Part shown: positions 1 through 8,548 of the stretch, piece after piece
How positions within the stretch are numbered: the stretch's first letter is position 1
Layout: every line of letters begins with the position of its first letter
Assembly (NCBI RefSeq): GCF_010728925.1
Contig: NZ_AP022608.1
Span: 3,038,001-3,102,000 of the forward strand
Length of the DNA stretch: 64,000 nt
From: Mycolicibacterium gadium
GTDB lineage: Bacteria > Actinomycetota > Actinomycetes > Mycobacteriales > Mycobacteriaceae
Reading direction: 5' to 3'
Notes under the pieces: model-generated
What the model saw: the letters and a program-made list of their open reading frames with translations, nothing else
The model's database searches: none
Told to the model about the DNA's origin: nothing
Position numbers and translations under genes: made by a program

Positions 1-1
1 C

Positions 2-760
2 CGCGGCGTCCCATTTGACCTGCACCTGATGGTCTTCGGCGACTCCACGGCCACCGGTTATGGCTGTGATGACGCCGAGGAGGTGCCCGGCGTGCTCATA
101 GCGCGCGGCCTCGCCGAGGTGTCGCGCGAACGAATCAGGCTCAGCACAAAAGCCATCATGGGCGCGACGTCGAAGGGGCTGTCCGGGCAGATCGACGCGA
201 TGTTCGTCGCCGGCCCGCCACCGGATGCCGCGGTGATCATGATCGGCGCGAACGACATCACCCGGCCCAACGGCATCGGTCCGTCGGCGCGACGGCTGGG
301 CAGGGCGGTGCGGCGGTTACGGGCCAGCGGCGCCGTCGTGGTGGTGGGAACCTGCCCGGACTTCGGCGTGATCACCGCGATCCCCCAGCCGCTGAGGTGG
401 GTGGCACGCAGTCGCGGGTTGCGCCTGGCGCGTGCCCAGGCGTCGGCCGTGCGCGCCGCAGGCGGTGTGCCCGTGCCGTTCTCCGATCTGCTCACACCCG
501 AGTTCCGCAAGGCGCCCGAAGAGCTATTCAGCCAGGACATGTTCCACCCGTCAGGCGCCGGTTACGCACTGGCGGCGCAGCAATTACTCCCCGCTCTGTG
601 TAATGCGTTGGGCGAGTGCATCGACGGAGATCAGCCCGAAGACGCGCTGGAGCCGCGAAACGCCGAGGGCAGCTCGCTGCTGGCCCGGGTGGGCAACATC
701 AGCCGGTTGTGGCGTCGCTCAACTGGGGTCCCCGCGCCCATCGTGGTGCCCGCAAGTTAG
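2..760 (+). CDS. SGNH/GDSL-family esterase, 5' end outside window
   Basis: The reading frame is open to the left edge, so the gene starts outside the window. The first ATG (29) lies only two codons before the catalytic GDS block (FGDSTATGYG), too close for a true start in an exported esterase. The GAND block III (GANDITRP) and the C-terminal D-x-x-H block (DMFHPSGAGY) are both present, so Ser, Asn, Asp and His of an SGNH hydrolase are all visible. Family members hydrolyse short-chain esters or lipids. It lies 32 bp before fadA3 on the same strand. Position next to the thiolase recalls M. tuberculosis Rv1075c, a cell-wall GDSL esterase, but that equivalence is from memory. The substrate is not predictable from sequence. 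Confidence 0.85.
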   Translation, partial: RGVPFDLHLMVFGDSTATGYGCDDAEEVPGVLIARGLAEVSRERIRLSTKAIMGATSKGLSGQIDAMFVAGPPPDAAVIMIGANDITRPNGIGPSARRLGRAVRRLRASGAVVVVGTCPDFGVITAIPQPLRWVARSRGLRLARAQASAVRAAGGVPVPFSDLLTPEFRKAPEELFSQDMFHPSGAGYALAAQQLLPALCNALGECIDGDQPEDALEPRNAEGSSLLARVGNISRLWRRSTGVPAPIVVPAS

Positions 761-763
761 GTT

Positions 764-785
764 TCCTCTATCCGTAGATAGAGGA
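764..785 (+). promoter_or_regulatory. RNA hairpin covering the fadA3 ribosome binding site
   Basis: TCCTCTATC (764-772) and GATAGAGGA (777-785) form a perfect 9-bp stem with a CGTA loop. The downstream arm contains most of the Shine-Dalgarno sequence GAGGAG (781-786), which sits 6 nt before the ATG at 793. If formed in mRNA, it would limit ribosome entry or couple translation to the upstream gene. Structure seen, function inferred. Confidence 0.5.
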
Positions 786-792
786 GAATCTC

Positions 793-2010
793 ATGGCTGA
801 AGCCGTCATCGTCGCCACTGCACGCTCGCCGATCGGCCGCGCCGTCAAGGGGTCGCTCGCCACGATGCGCCCCGACGACCTCGCGGCGCAGATGGTTCGG
901 GCCGTGTTGGACAAGGTCCCGTCGCTGGACCCGAAGGACATCGACGACCTGATGATGGGCTGCGCGCAGCCCGCCGGTGAGGCCGGCTACAACATCGCCA
1001 GGGCGGTGGCCGTCGAACTCGGCTACGACTTCCTGCCTGGCACCACGGTCAACCGGTACTGCTCGTCGTCGCTGCAGACCACGCGGATGGCTTTCCACGC
1101 CATCAAGGCCGGTGAAGGCGACGTGTTCATCTCCGCGGGTGTCGAGACGGTGTCCCGGTTCGGGGTGGGTGCGGCCGATGGTGCACCGAACTCGAAGAAC
1201 ACCATCTTCGACGAGGCCCAGGCCCGCACGGCCAAGCAGGCCGAGGGCGCCGACGAATGGCACGACCCGCGCGCGGACGGCCTGGTGCCCGATGTGTACA
1301 TCGCGATGGGCCAGACCGCTGAGAACGTCTCGCTGCACACCGGCATCAGCCGCGAGGACCAGGATCACTGGGGCGTGCGTTCGCAGAACCGCGCCGAGGA
1401 TGCGATCAAGAGCGGCTTCTTCGAGCGCGAGATCGTGCCCGTCAAGCTGCCCGACGGCACGACCGTGACGACGGACGACGGCCCGCGTGCGGGCACCACC
1501 TACGAGGCTGTTTCGCAGCTGAAGCCCGTGTTCCGGCCCAATGGCACCATCACCGCGGGCAACGCATGTCCGCTGAACGACGGTGCGGCCGCGGTCGTCA
1601 TCATGAGCGATACGAAGGCCAAGGAGTTGGGCCTGACGCCGTTGGCGCGCATCGTGTCGACGGGTGTGTCGGGGCTCTCGCCGGAGATCATGGGCCTTGG
1701 CCCGATCGAGGCGATCAAGAAGGCGCTTGCCAAGGCGGGCAAGACGATCTCCGATATCGACCTGGTCGAGATCAACGAGGCGTTCGCGGTGCAGGTGCTC
1801 GGGTCGGCGCGCGAACTCGGCATCGACGAGGACAAGCTGAACGTGTCGGGCGGCGCGATCGCGCTGGGTCATCCGTTCGGTATGACCGGCGCGCGTATCA
1901 CCGCCACGCTGCTGAACAACCTTGCAACGCACGACAAGACGTTCGGCATCGAGTCGATGTGCGTGGGTGGCGGCCAGGGCATGGCGATGGTGGTGGAACG
2001 CCTCAGCTGA
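793..2010 (+). CDS. fadA3: Acetyl-CoA acetyltransferase / 3-ketoacyl-CoA thiolase
   Basis: A full-length thiolase of 405 aa, carrying out thiolytic cleavage of 3-ketoacyl-CoA or its reverse, in the cytosol. The acylated cysteine is C90 in NRYCSSS. The His of the GHP motif is at about 360 (ALGHPFG), and the second active-site Cys is at about 390 (CVGGGQG). The N-terminal VATARSPIG block is typical. The ATG at 793 has a good Shine-Dalgarno (GAGGAG) held in a small hairpin. It shares strand and neighbourhood with echA9/echA8, with which it could form a beta-oxidation or branched-chain degradation set, although the DUF559 and Bax-inhibitor genes interrupt the run on the opposite strand. The symbol rests on remembered synteny with Rv1074c. 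Confidence 0.9.
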   Translation: MAEAVIVATARSPIGRAVKGSLATMRPDDLAAQMVRAVLDKVPSLDPKDIDDLMMGCAQPAGEAGYNIARAVAVELGYDFLPGTTVNRYCSSSLQTTRMAFHAIKAGEGDVFISAGVETVSRFGVGAADGAPNSKNTIFDEAQARTAKQAEGADEWHDPRADGLVPDVYIAMGQTAENVSLHTGISREDQDHWGVRSQNRAEDAIKSGFFEREIVPVKLPDGTTVTTDDGPRAGTTYEAVSQLKPVFRPNGTITAGNACPLNDGAAAVVIMSDTKAKELGLTPLARIVSTGVSGLSPEIMGLGPIEAIKKALAKAGKTISDIDLVEINEAFAVQVLGSARELGIDEDKLNVSGGAIALGHPFGMTGARITATLLNNLATHDKTFGIESMCVGGGQGMAMVVERLS

Positions 2011-2021
2011 GGTTCGTTGAC

Positions 2022-2079
2022 TCGAGACTGCAGACAGATCGCGACTTTACGATATTCCGCGATCTGTGCGCAGTCTCGA
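2022..2079. repeat. Palindrome A flanking the DUF559 gene
   Basis: Arms at about 2022-2043 and 2058-2079 pair with two central mismatches around a 14-nt loop (2044-2057). It is clearly related in sequence to palindrome B at 2944-2999: the CAGATCGCG core and GCGATCTG return arm are shared. The stop codon of the DUF559 gene (2047-2049, minus strand) lies in its loop. It may also act as a terminator between fadA3 and the convergent gene. Confidence 0.8.
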
Positions 2080-2916
2080 TCGCCACATGCGGTCAAGACG
2101 CCGCAGCACTTCGCCTGATGTGTTCGCCTTGACAACACGGAGACGCTTCCAGCCGACTTCGGCGATGTCTTCAGATCGCTGAATGTCGTTGGCGTAGATA
2201 TGCGGATCGTTGCGGTGTTGCTCGCCGTCGTACTCCACCGCCAGCATGAGGTCTTCCCAACCCATATCGAGGTAGTACTGCCGACGGCCATCGAGGCTGC
2301 GTACCGGTATCTGTGTTCGTGGACGCCGGTATCCTGCGCGAATCACCAGGAGTCGCAGCCAAGTTTCTCTGGGCGATTCGGCTCCAGGATCGTGCAGATC
2401 GAGGGCAGCCGCGAGTTGACGGAGGTTGCGAGCCCCGGGGTGGGCTCGCGCCACCGCAAGCACCGCTTCGGCCGAGATGCCGGTGGCGTTGGCAAGCGCA
2501 TCCAGCCGTGTGACAGCAAGATCAAGTCGGCCGCGGCGTCCGATGTCGAATGCGGTGCGCTCCGGACTGGTGACGGGAAGGCCCTGGTATAACCCGTACT
2601 CGCCGTGCCGCAGCCTCATGTCGTAGGTGTGCAAACCTCGCGGACGGCGCGCGTTTTGCGACACCAACTCGATGCGGTCTGTTGCGTCAACCCATTTCGC
2701 GCCGTGCAACGCCGATGCCGTCAACCCCGCGATCACACCCTCGCGGTGTGACCAGAGCCAGGCCGCGACGGCCCGCTGATGCAGCGTCAGCACGGCATCC
2801 TTCGGTACGTACACATCGGGAAACTCCGCGCGGAAGCCAGCCCGCAGTTCGTGCTTCCTGAGGAGGCCGTTGGTGATGGCTTCGCTGCCGACGAACGGCC
2901 AGTTGAATGTCGTCAT
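2047..2916 (-). CDS. DUF559 (Vsr-like endonuclease fold) protein
   Basis: 289 aa from the ATG at 2916 (MTTFNWPF); the frame is open much further upstream but there it only shadows the next gene antisense. The N-terminal half resembles the AbiEi-like/DUF559-associated region (segments ALHGAKWVDATDRIEL and RRPRGLHTYD). The C-terminal part carries the DUF559 nuclease-like core: DMGWEDLMLAVEYDGEQH followed by DIQRSEDIAEVGWKRLRV, with the D/E-x-Y-D-G-x-x-H pattern of Vsr-fold enzymes. These are usually single hypothetical genes, and whether they cut DNA is not established. Here the gene is tightly enclosed by palindromes A and B (start 28 nt from B, stop inside A), which suggests a self-contained unit. 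Family assignment is good; function is unknown. Confidence 0.8.
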   Translation of the reverse strand: MTTFNWPFVGSEAITNGLLRKHELRAGFRAEFPDVYVPKDAVLTLHQRAVAAWLWSHREGVIAGLTASALHGAKWVDATDRIELVSQNARRPRGLHTYDMRLRHGEYGLYQGLPVTSPERTAFDIGRRGRLDLAVTRLDALANATGISAEAVLAVARAHPGARNLRQLAAALDLHDPGAESPRETWLRLLVIRAGYRRPRTQIPVRSLDGRRQYYLDMGWEDLMLAVEYDGEQHRNDPHIYANDIQRSEDIAEVGWKRLRVVKANTSGEVLRRLDRMWRSRLRTDRGIS

Positions 2917-2943
2917 GTTTCGACTCTCGCTGCTCCACGCGGT

Positions 2944-2999
2944 CGAAACTGCTGGCAGATCGCAAAATGTGGACAAATCGCGATCTGCCAGCAGTTTCG
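2944..2999. repeat. Palindrome B flanking the DUF559 gene
   Basis: A perfect 20-bp inverted repeat: CGAAACTGCTGGCAGATCGC at 2944-2963 and its exact complement at 2980-2999, with a 16-nt AT-rich loop (2964-2979). Aligned with palindrome A on the opposite strand, roughly two thirds of the positions agree, including the AT-rich loop. It lies 27 bp upstream of the DUF559 start codon. Confidence 0.9.
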
Positions 3000-3029
3000 G
3001 CGTGTGCGCAGAGTCAACGGAAGAGGCAC

Positions 3030-3060
3030 GAAAAAAGCCCGGCACATTTCGTGCCGGGCC
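3030..3060 (-). terminator. Rho-independent terminator of the Bax-inhibitor gene
   Basis: GCCCGGCAC (3037-3045) pairs perfectly with GTGCCGGGC (3051-3059) over a 5-nt loop. Read on the minus strand it is followed by six T (complement of 3031-3036). It starts 15 bp beyond the stop codon of the minus-strand gene ending at 3075. Confidence 0.85.
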
Positions 3061-3074
3061 TTTCGCGGTGACTG

Positions 3075-3923
3075 CTAGTCGCTGTTGAAGTACGACAGCA
3101 GTCGCAGGATCTCGAGGTACAGCCAGACCAGCGTGACGGTCAGGCCGAGGGCGACGCCCCACGCGGCCTTCTCCGGCGCACCGGCGCGAATCAGCTGGTC
3201 GGCCTGGTCGAAGTCGATCAGGAACATGAAGGCCGCCAGACCGATGCAGACCAGCGAGAAGATGATCGCCAGTGGACCACCGCTGCGCAGGCCGAAGCCC
3301 TCGCCGCCGCCGACACCGAAGATCGCGAGCACAAAGTTGAGCAGCGCGATGGCGACGACACCGAACAGGGCCGCGACCATCATCCGCGTGAACTTCGGCG
3401 TCACCCGAATGGCGCCGGTCTTGTAGACGACGAGCATGCCGACGAATACGCCAACCGTTCCGAAGATCGCCTGCGCGATCATTCCCGGTCCACCGGTGGA
3501 GACGAGGTTCGCGAACAAGAACGACGCGGCACCGAGGAACAGGCCCTCGAGCGCGGCGTAGCTCAGCACGATGCCGGGGTTGTCCTGCTTGCGCCCGAAG
3601 GTCGCGATCAGGACCATCACCAAGCCGCCGAGCGCGCCGATGAGCACGAACGGCATCATCAGCGCAAGGTTCTGCGACACCAGGAAGTAGGACGCGACGC
3701 CGACCGCGGTCACCACCGCAAGGGTGATGCCCGTCTTGGTGACGACATCGTCGATGGTCAGCGGCCGGGAGACACCCGTCTGCCGCTGGTCGGGGTACTG
3801 CGTGACATATGGCTCGGCCTGTACCGCCTGCGCACCGTAGCCGGCGGCTCCGGTACCAAACTGCGCATAGCCACCCTGGCCCTTGGGCAGGGAACGAAAT
3901 ACCGGGTTGCTGGACTCCCGCAC
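3075..3923 (-). CDS. Bax inhibitor-1/YccA family membrane protein
   Basis: 282 aa. A Gly/Tyr/Gln-rich cytosolic N-terminus of about 55 residues is followed by seven hydrophobic segments. The last of these carries the conserved acidic pattern FLIDFDQADQLI, seen in BI-1 proteins as the di-aspartate pH sensor region, and the C-terminus ends WLYLEILRLLSYFNSD. Characterised members of the BI-1/TMBIM family are calcium-leak channels; the mycobacterial role is unknown. A strong terminator follows. Upstream (3924-4069) is the divergent promoter region shared with echA9. In remembered M. tuberculosis synteny this corresponds to Rv1072. Confidence 0.92.
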   Translation of the reverse strand: MRESSNPVFRSLPKGQGGYAQFGTGAAGYGAQAVQAEPYVTQYPDQRQTGVSRPLTIDDVVTKTGITLAVVTAVGVASYFLVSQNLALMMPFVLIGALGGLVMVLIATFGRKQDNPGIVLSYAALEGLFLGAASFLFANLVSTGGPGMIAQAIFGTVGVFVGMLVVYKTGAIRVTPKFTRMMVAALFGVVAIALLNFVLAIFGVGGGEGFGLRSGGPLAIIFSLVCIGLAAFMFLIDFDQADQLIRAGAPEKAAWGVALGLTVTLVWLYLEILRLLSYFNSD

Positions 3924-4069
3924 CGTCGGTTCCTCTCTGATGCTTGGTTCGACTCGTTGACGAACACTCGATCAACGATTGGCGATCCCGGACGGTTCCC
4001 GAAAGAACCTCCCAGGGTCTTCACAGGAAACCCTACCCGGCGAAGCTCCATGCAGGTTGACGATCTAGA

Positions 4070-5116
4070 TTGCATTCCGTGGACGAAAACGAGGATGTCC
4101 TAGTAAACGTGCGTCAGGGCGTCGGCCTGATCACCCTCAATCGGCCCAAGGCCATCAATTCGCTTACCCACCCAATGGTCAACGCGATCTCACCCATGCT
4201 GACCGAGTGGGCGGACGACGGCGATGTTAATACGGTCGTCATCGACGGTGCAGGTGAACGCGGCCTGTGCGCAGGCGGGGACATCGTCGCGATCTACCAC
4301 AGCGCCAAGGCCGGCGGGTCGGAGGCGCGGCAGTTCTGGTACGACGAATATCGGCTGAACGCCCAGATCGCCCGACTTGGCAAGCCCTACGTCGCGCTGA
4401 TGGACGGCATCGTGATGGGCGGCGGCGTCGGAGTCGCCGTGCACGGCAGCGTCCGCGTCGTCACCGACACCACCCAGATGGCGATGCCGGAGGTCGGCAT
4501 CGGCTTCATTCCCGACGTGGGCGGCACACTCATTCTGTCGCGGGCGCCGGGACTGCTCGGGACACACGCCGCCCTCACCGGTGCGACGTTCGGTGCGGGC
4601 GACGCGATCGCCATGGGTTTCGCCGACCACTTCATGCCGCACGATGCGATCGCCGCGTTCAAAGAGACCGTCATCGCCGACGGCGTCGACGCCGCACTGG
4701 CCGCCCATTCCGCCGAGCCGCCCGCGAGTCAGTTTCTGTCGCAGCGGGAATGGATCGACCGGTGCTATGCCGAGGCGACGGCCGCCGAGATCGTCGACGC
4801 CCTGCGCGGTGACGACGCGACCGCCGCGCACGACGCCGCCGACCTCATCGAGACCCGCTCACCCGTCTCAGTCTCCGTCGCGCTGGAAGCCGTACGGCGC
4901 GCCACCAAGCTCGACACACTGGAAGACGTGCTGCGCCAGGAATACCGAACGTCATGCGGATCGTTGCGCAGCCACGATCTCGTGGAGGGCATCCGCGCTC
5001 AGGTTATCGACAAGGACCGCAATCCCAAATGGTCGCCCGCCTCACTGGCGGCCGTCACCACCGCCGACGTCGAGGCCTACTTCGCGCCGGCCGACCGCGA
5101 ACTGGAGTTCTCATGA
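4070..5116 (+). CDS. echA9: 3-hydroxyisobutyryl-CoA hydrolase-type crotonase
   Basis: 348 aa, the length of the HIBYL-CoA hydrolase branch of the crotonase superfamily rather than the 260 aa of enoyl-CoA hydratases. Motifs include the oxyanion-hole segments [12 protein letters not shown] and [10 protein letters not shown], the [15 protein letters not shown] block with the hydrolase Glu and Asp, and the C-terminal [17 protein letters not shown] typical of this group. Expected role: valine catabolism, releasing 3-hydroxyisobutyrate from its CoA ester. The start is uncertain: TTG at 4070, or GTG at 4079; neither has a strong ribosome binding site. The stop overlaps the start of echA8 (ATGA), indicating translational coupling. 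Confidence 0.88.
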   Translation: MHSVDENEDVLVNVRQGVGLITLNRPKAINSLTHPMVNAISPMLTEWADDGDVNTVVIDGAGERGLCAGGDIVAIYHSAKAGGSEARQFWYDEYRLNAQIARLGKPYVALMDGIVMGGGVGVAVHGSVRVVTDTTQMAMPEVGIGFIPDVGGTLILSRAPGLLGTHAALTGATFGAGDAIAMGFADHFMPHDAIAAFKETVIADGVDAALAAHSAEPPASQFLSQREWIDRCYAEATAAEIVDALRGDDATAAHDAADLIETRSPVSVSVALEAVRRATKLDTLEDVLRQEYRTSCGSLRSHDLVEGIRAQVIDKDRNPKWSPASLAAVTTADVEAYFAPADRELEFS

Positions 5117-5889
5117 GCTACGAGACCATTTTGGTCACGCGCGACGACCGCGTCGGCACCATCACGCTGAACCGCCCGAAGGCGCTCAACGCGCTCAACA
5201 GCCAGGTGATGAACGAAGTCGTCGCGGTCGCAGCGGAATTCGACAACGATCCGGGTATCGGCGCGATCATCGTCACCGGCAGCGGCGAGAAGGCCTTCGC
5301 CGCCGGCGCCGACATCAAGGAGATGGCCGAACTGTCGTTCGCCGACGTGTTCTCCTCCGACTTCTTCGCGGCGTGGGGCAAGTTCGCCGCGACACGGACG
5401 CCGACCATCGCCGCGGTGAACGGCTACGCGCTCGGAGGCGGTTGTGAGCTCGCGATGATGTGCGATCTGCTGATCGCCGCCGACACCGCGAAATTCGGTC
5501 AGCCCGAGATCAAGCTCGGCGTCCTCCCCGGCATGGGCGGCTCGCAGCGGTTGACCCGCGCCATCGGCAAGGCCAAGGCGATGGACCTGATCCTCACCGG
5601 ACGCAACATGGACGCCGAGGAAGCCGAGCGCGCCGGCCTGGTGTCCCGCGTCGTGCCCGCGGACACGCTGCTCGACGAGGCCAACAAGGTCGCCAAGACC
5701 ATCGCCGGGATGTCGCTGTCGGCGTCGCGGATGGCCAAAGAGGCCGTCAACCGCGCCTTCGAGTCGACGCTGGCCGAGGGTCTGCTCTACGAGCGCAGGC
5801 TCTTCCACTCCGCGTTCGCCACCGACGACCAGACCGAGGGCATGAACGCGTTCACGGAGAAGCGCCCACCGAACTTCCGCCACCGTTAA
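5113..5889 (+). CDS. echA8: Enoyl-CoA hydratase
   Basis: 258 aa from the ATG at 5113, which overlaps the echA9 stop codon. The sequence is canonical for a crotonase: [11 protein letters not shown], the oxyanion motif [11 protein letters not shown], and [11 protein letters not shown] with catalytic E112 plus GQPEIKLG with catalytic E132. The hydratase adds water to trans-2-enoyl-CoA in beta-oxidation or in amino-acid breakdown. An in-frame extension upstream exists but only shadows echA9 and lacks homology. Likely an operon with echA9 and the membrane hydrolase 9 bp downstream. Confidence 0.95.
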   Translation: MSYETILVTRDDRVGTITLNRPKALNALNSQVMNEVVAVAAEFDNDPGIGAIIVTGSGEKAFAAGADIKEMAELSFADVFSSDFFAAWGKFAATRTPTIAAVNGYALGGGCELAMMCDLLIAADTAKFGQPEIKLGVLPGMGGSQRLTRAIGKAKAMDLILTGRNMDAEEAERAGLVSRVVPADTLLDEANKVAKTIAGMSLSASRMAKEAVNRAFESTLAEGLLYERRLFHSAFATDDQTEGMNAFTEKRPPNFRHR

Positions 5890-5898
5890 TCTGCGTGG

Positions 5899-7599
5899 GT
5901 GACAGACACCGCTGAGGCTGTTGACGACGCATCGCCGCAGGAGGAGTCGCCCCCCAAGCCGGATTGGTGGGTGCGCCGTTACACGTTCTTCGGAACGGCC
6001 CTCGGGCTTGTCTTCATCTGGTTCTCCTTGACGCCGTCGCTGCTGCCGCGCGGGCCCCTTTTCCAAGGCATCGTCAGCGGAGCCGCGGGTGCGATCGGAT
6101 ACGGCCTCGGGGTGTTCGGGGTTTGGCTGGTGCGCTACATGGCATCGAGGGACGCCAGCCCACCGGCGCCGCGGTGGGCCTGGCTCACACTCGTGGGCAT
6201 CGGGGTCGTTGGCCAGATCCTGATGATCTTCTACTTCCATCGGTGGCAGGACGAGGTCCGCGACCTCAACGGCGTACCACGCCTGGAATTCTGGGACTAC
6301 CCCTGGTGCGCATTCCTGTCCATCGTGGTGTTGTTCATCTTCGTCGAAATCGGCCAGCTCATCGGCAAGTTGGTGCGCTTCTTGGTCCGCCAGCTGGAAC
6401 GCGTTGCGCCGCCACGTGTTTCGGCCGTGGTGGTGGTGGCTCTGCTGCTCGCGCTGAGTATCGCACTGCTCAATGGCATCGTCGTGCGGTTCGGTATGAG
6501 CGCCTTGAACAAGACGTTCGCGGCGGCCAACGACGAGACCGATCCCGAATTCGCGGCGCCGACGTCCCCGTTGCGTTCAGGCGGTCCCGGCTCGGCAATG
6601 TCGTGGGAATCGTTGGGCCACCAGGGACGGGTGTTCGTCTCGGCGGGACCCACCGTCGACGACCTCGCCGAGTTCAACGGCCGGCCCGCCATCGAACCGA
6701 TCCGCGCCTATGCCGGACTGCATTCGGCGGACGGCATCAAGGCGACGGCGGCGCTGGCCGCCGAGGAGTTGCAGCGCAAGGGCGGACTCGATCGTGCGGT
6801 GGTCGCCGTCGCGACGACGACCGGTACCGGCTGGATCAACGAGGCCGAGGCCTCGGCGCTCGAGTACATGTACAACGGCGACACGGCGATCGTGTCCATG
6901 CAGTACTCGTTCCTGCCGAGCTGGCTGTCGTTCCTCGTCGACAAGGAGAATGCGCGACAGGCCGGGCAGGCGCTGTTCGAGGCCGTCGACGCGCTGGTTC
7001 GCGAGATGCCGGAGGCTCAGCGGCCACGGCTGGTGGTGTTCGGTGAGAGCCTTGGCTCGTTCGGCGGCGAGGCACCGTTCCTGGCGCTGAACAATCTCAT
7101 CGCCCGCACCGACGGTGCGCTGTTCTCCGGCCCGACGTTCAACAACACCATCTGGACTCAACTCACCCGTGATCGCGACGCGGGTTCGCCGGAGTGGCTG
7201 CCCATCTTCGACAGGGGCGAGAACGTCCGCTTCGCCGCGCGCTCGGACAATCTGAACCGGCCGGAAGGGGCCGAGTGGGGCAATCCCCGAGTGGTGTACC
7301 TACAGCACGCGTCGGACCCGATCGCCTGGTGGAATCCGGATCTGTTGTTCGCCGAACCGGATTGGCTCAGAGAGCCGCGTGGCTACGACGTGTCGGGGCG
7401 CATGCAGTGGATACCGATCGTCACCTTCCTACAGGTATCCGCGGATATGGCGGTGGCAGTCGACGTGCCCGACGGTCACGGCCACGTCTACGTCAAAGAC
7501 GTCGCCAACGCCTGGGCGGCGATTCTGGAGCCGCCGGGCTGGACGCCGCAAAAGACGGAGAAGTTGCGCCCGCTACTGTCCAATGACGAAAATGCTTAG
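5899..7599 (+). CDS. Membrane-anchored alpha/beta hydrolase (Abhydrolase_9 type)
   Basis: 566 aa from GTG at 5899, 9 bp after echA8. The N-terminal third has about four to five transmembrane helices (GTALGLVFIWFSLTPSLLPR, the FQGIVSGAAGAIGYGLG region, WLTLVGIGVVGQILMIFYF, AFLSIVVLFIFVEIGQLIG, VVVVALLLALSIALLNG). The C-terminal two thirds is an alpha/beta-hydrolase domain with nucleophile S384 in FGESLGS and a terminal His in DGHGHVYVKD. The two-part architecture is a conserved actinobacterial family with unknown substrate; its place after echA genes suggests lipid or CoA-ester related work. It corresponds in remembered synteny to Rv1069c. The C-terminus overlaps the convergent rhodanese gene by 4 bp. 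Confidence 0.88.
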   Translation: MTDTAEAVDDASPQEESPPKPDWWVRRYTFFGTALGLVFIWFSLTPSLLPRGPLFQGIVSGAAGAIGYGLGVFGVWLVRYMASRDASPPAPRWAWLTLVGIGVVGQILMIFYFHRWQDEVRDLNGVPRLEFWDYPWCAFLSIVVLFIFVEIGQLIGKLVRFLVRQLERVAPPRVSAVVVVALLLALSIALLNGIVVRFGMSALNKTFAAANDETDPEFAAPTSPLRSGGPGSAMSWESLGHQGRVFVSAGPTVDDLAEFNGRPAIEPIRAYAGLHSADGIKATAALAAEELQRKGGLDRAVVAVATTTGTGWINEAEASALEYMYNGDTAIVSMQYSFLPSWLSFLVDKENARQAGQALFEAVDALVREMPEAQRPRLVVFGESLGSFGGEAPFLALNNLIARTDGALFSGPTFNNTIWTQLTRDRDAGSPEWLPIFDRGENVRFAARSDNLNRPEGAEWGNPRVVYLQHASDPIAWWNPDLLFAEPDWLREPRGYDVSGRMQWIPIVTFLQVSADMAVAVDVPDGHGHVYVKDVANAWAAILEPPGWTPQKTEKLRPLLSNDENA

Positions 7600-7979
7600 G
7601 CGAGAACACCTTCGGCCCTCAGCGCGTGGTAGCCGCCGATGACGTCGGTGGAGCGGTGCAGCCCAAGGTCGAGCAGGGCCGCAGCGGCCAGGCTCGACGT
7701 GTAACCCTCCGAGCACAGCACCACCCATTCGACGTCGTCGGTGGCCTGCGGAAGACGGGCGTCACTGGTGGGGTCGCATCGCCATTCGAGCACGTTGCGT
7801 TCGACGACCAGCGCCGCCGGAACGTCGCCCTCACGGTCGCGCTGGGCCTGAGGCCGGATGTCGACCAGCACCGCGCCACGGGCCAGCGCCGCGGGCACGT
7901 CCTGCGCGCTCATCCTGGTCAACCTGCTGCGGGCGTCGTCAAGCACACGGTCGATGCGGCTACCCAAGATCGATGTCAT
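7596..7979 (-). CDS. Single-domain rhodanese (sulfurtransferase)
   Basis: 127 aa with one complete rhodanese domain: the LVDIRP motif at about 38-43 and the active-site loop C89-S-E-G-Y-T-S-S, where the Cys carries the persulfide. Cytosolic, no signal peptide. The start codon overlaps the stop of cysteine dioxygenase (ATGA), so the two are made together. That pairing fits sulfane-sulfur or sulfite handling after cysteine oxidation. The sulfur acceptor is unknown. Confidence 0.9.
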   Translation of the reverse strand: MTSILGSRIDRVLDDARSRLTRMSAQDVPAALARGAVLVDIRPQAQRDREGDVPAALVVERNVLEWRCDPTSDARLPQATDDVEWVVLCSEGYTSSLAAAALLDLGLHRSTDVIGGYHALRAEGVLA

Positions 7980-8503
7980 CCTTCCGGCTCATCCGTGAGT
8001 TCGGTGCGCTTGCGGCGCAGCGCATTCCGGTGCGTGACCTCGTAGTACGACATCACGGTCAACGGTGGCGAGTATGCGTGAACACTCAGCGTCGGCACAA
8101 CCTGAGCGATCGGTGCGGCGGTGTGGCGATCGGGCGCCCACACCACGTCGTGCACCCAGCCCAGCGGAAAGGCGGCCTGATCCCCCGCCGTCAGCCGCCG
8201 GCGCTTGAAGGCCCGACCGTTCCAGCGGGTTTCCTTCAGCGCGCCGGACACCACCGTCAGCGCTCCGAGCGAGCGGCCGTGGTCGTGCAGCTCGGTCGAG
8301 CGGTCCGGGACCCAGCTGATCAACCAGACGTCGAGTGCTTCGTCGCCGTGCAGACGGGTGAACCAGCGGTCGTTCGCCGGCAGGCCGCCGGCAGGCAACA
8401 GACCGTCGTAGCGGCCGGACAACACGTCGTCGGCGTACCGGTCAGAGATGTACAGCAGCTCGGGTGGGCGCAGCCGAGTGGGCGACGACAGGGTGGAAAC
8501 CAT
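7976..8503 (-). CDS. Cysteine dioxygenase (cupin)
   Basis: 175 aa from ATG at 8503, with GGAG 6 nt before it; a TTG one codon upstream is an alternative. The cupin iron site is visible: H73 and H75 in TELHDHGRSLG and the third ligand H118 in LGWVHDVVW. The enzyme oxidises L-cysteine with O2 to cysteine sulfinate. It is first in a two-gene operon with the rhodanese. A tiny ORF containing two Cys codons (8549-8575) lies 45 bp upstream and may sense cysteine supply. The fold is clear; the substrate could in principle be 3-mercaptopropionate. Confidence 0.88.
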   Translation of the reverse strand: MVSTLSSPTRLRPPELLYISDRYADDVLSGRYDGLLPAGGLPANDRWFTRLHGDEALDVWLISWVPDRSTELHDHGRSLGALTVVSGALKETRWNGRAFKRRRLTAGDQAAFPLGWVHDVVWAPDRHTAAPIAQVVPTLSVHAYSPPLTVMSYYEVTHRNALRRKRTELTDEPEG

Positions 8504-8548
8504 CAAGACTCCAGCAGTGACGAACGGAAAGGGATCGGGGCACGCGCG

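Noticed and set aside
2047..3975. A 642-codon minus-strand open frame covering both the DUF559 gene and the Bax-inhibitor gene
   Set aside because: Only codons from 2916 down have protein features; the upstream half is a different frame of the Bax-inhibitor gene on the same strand and has no domain.
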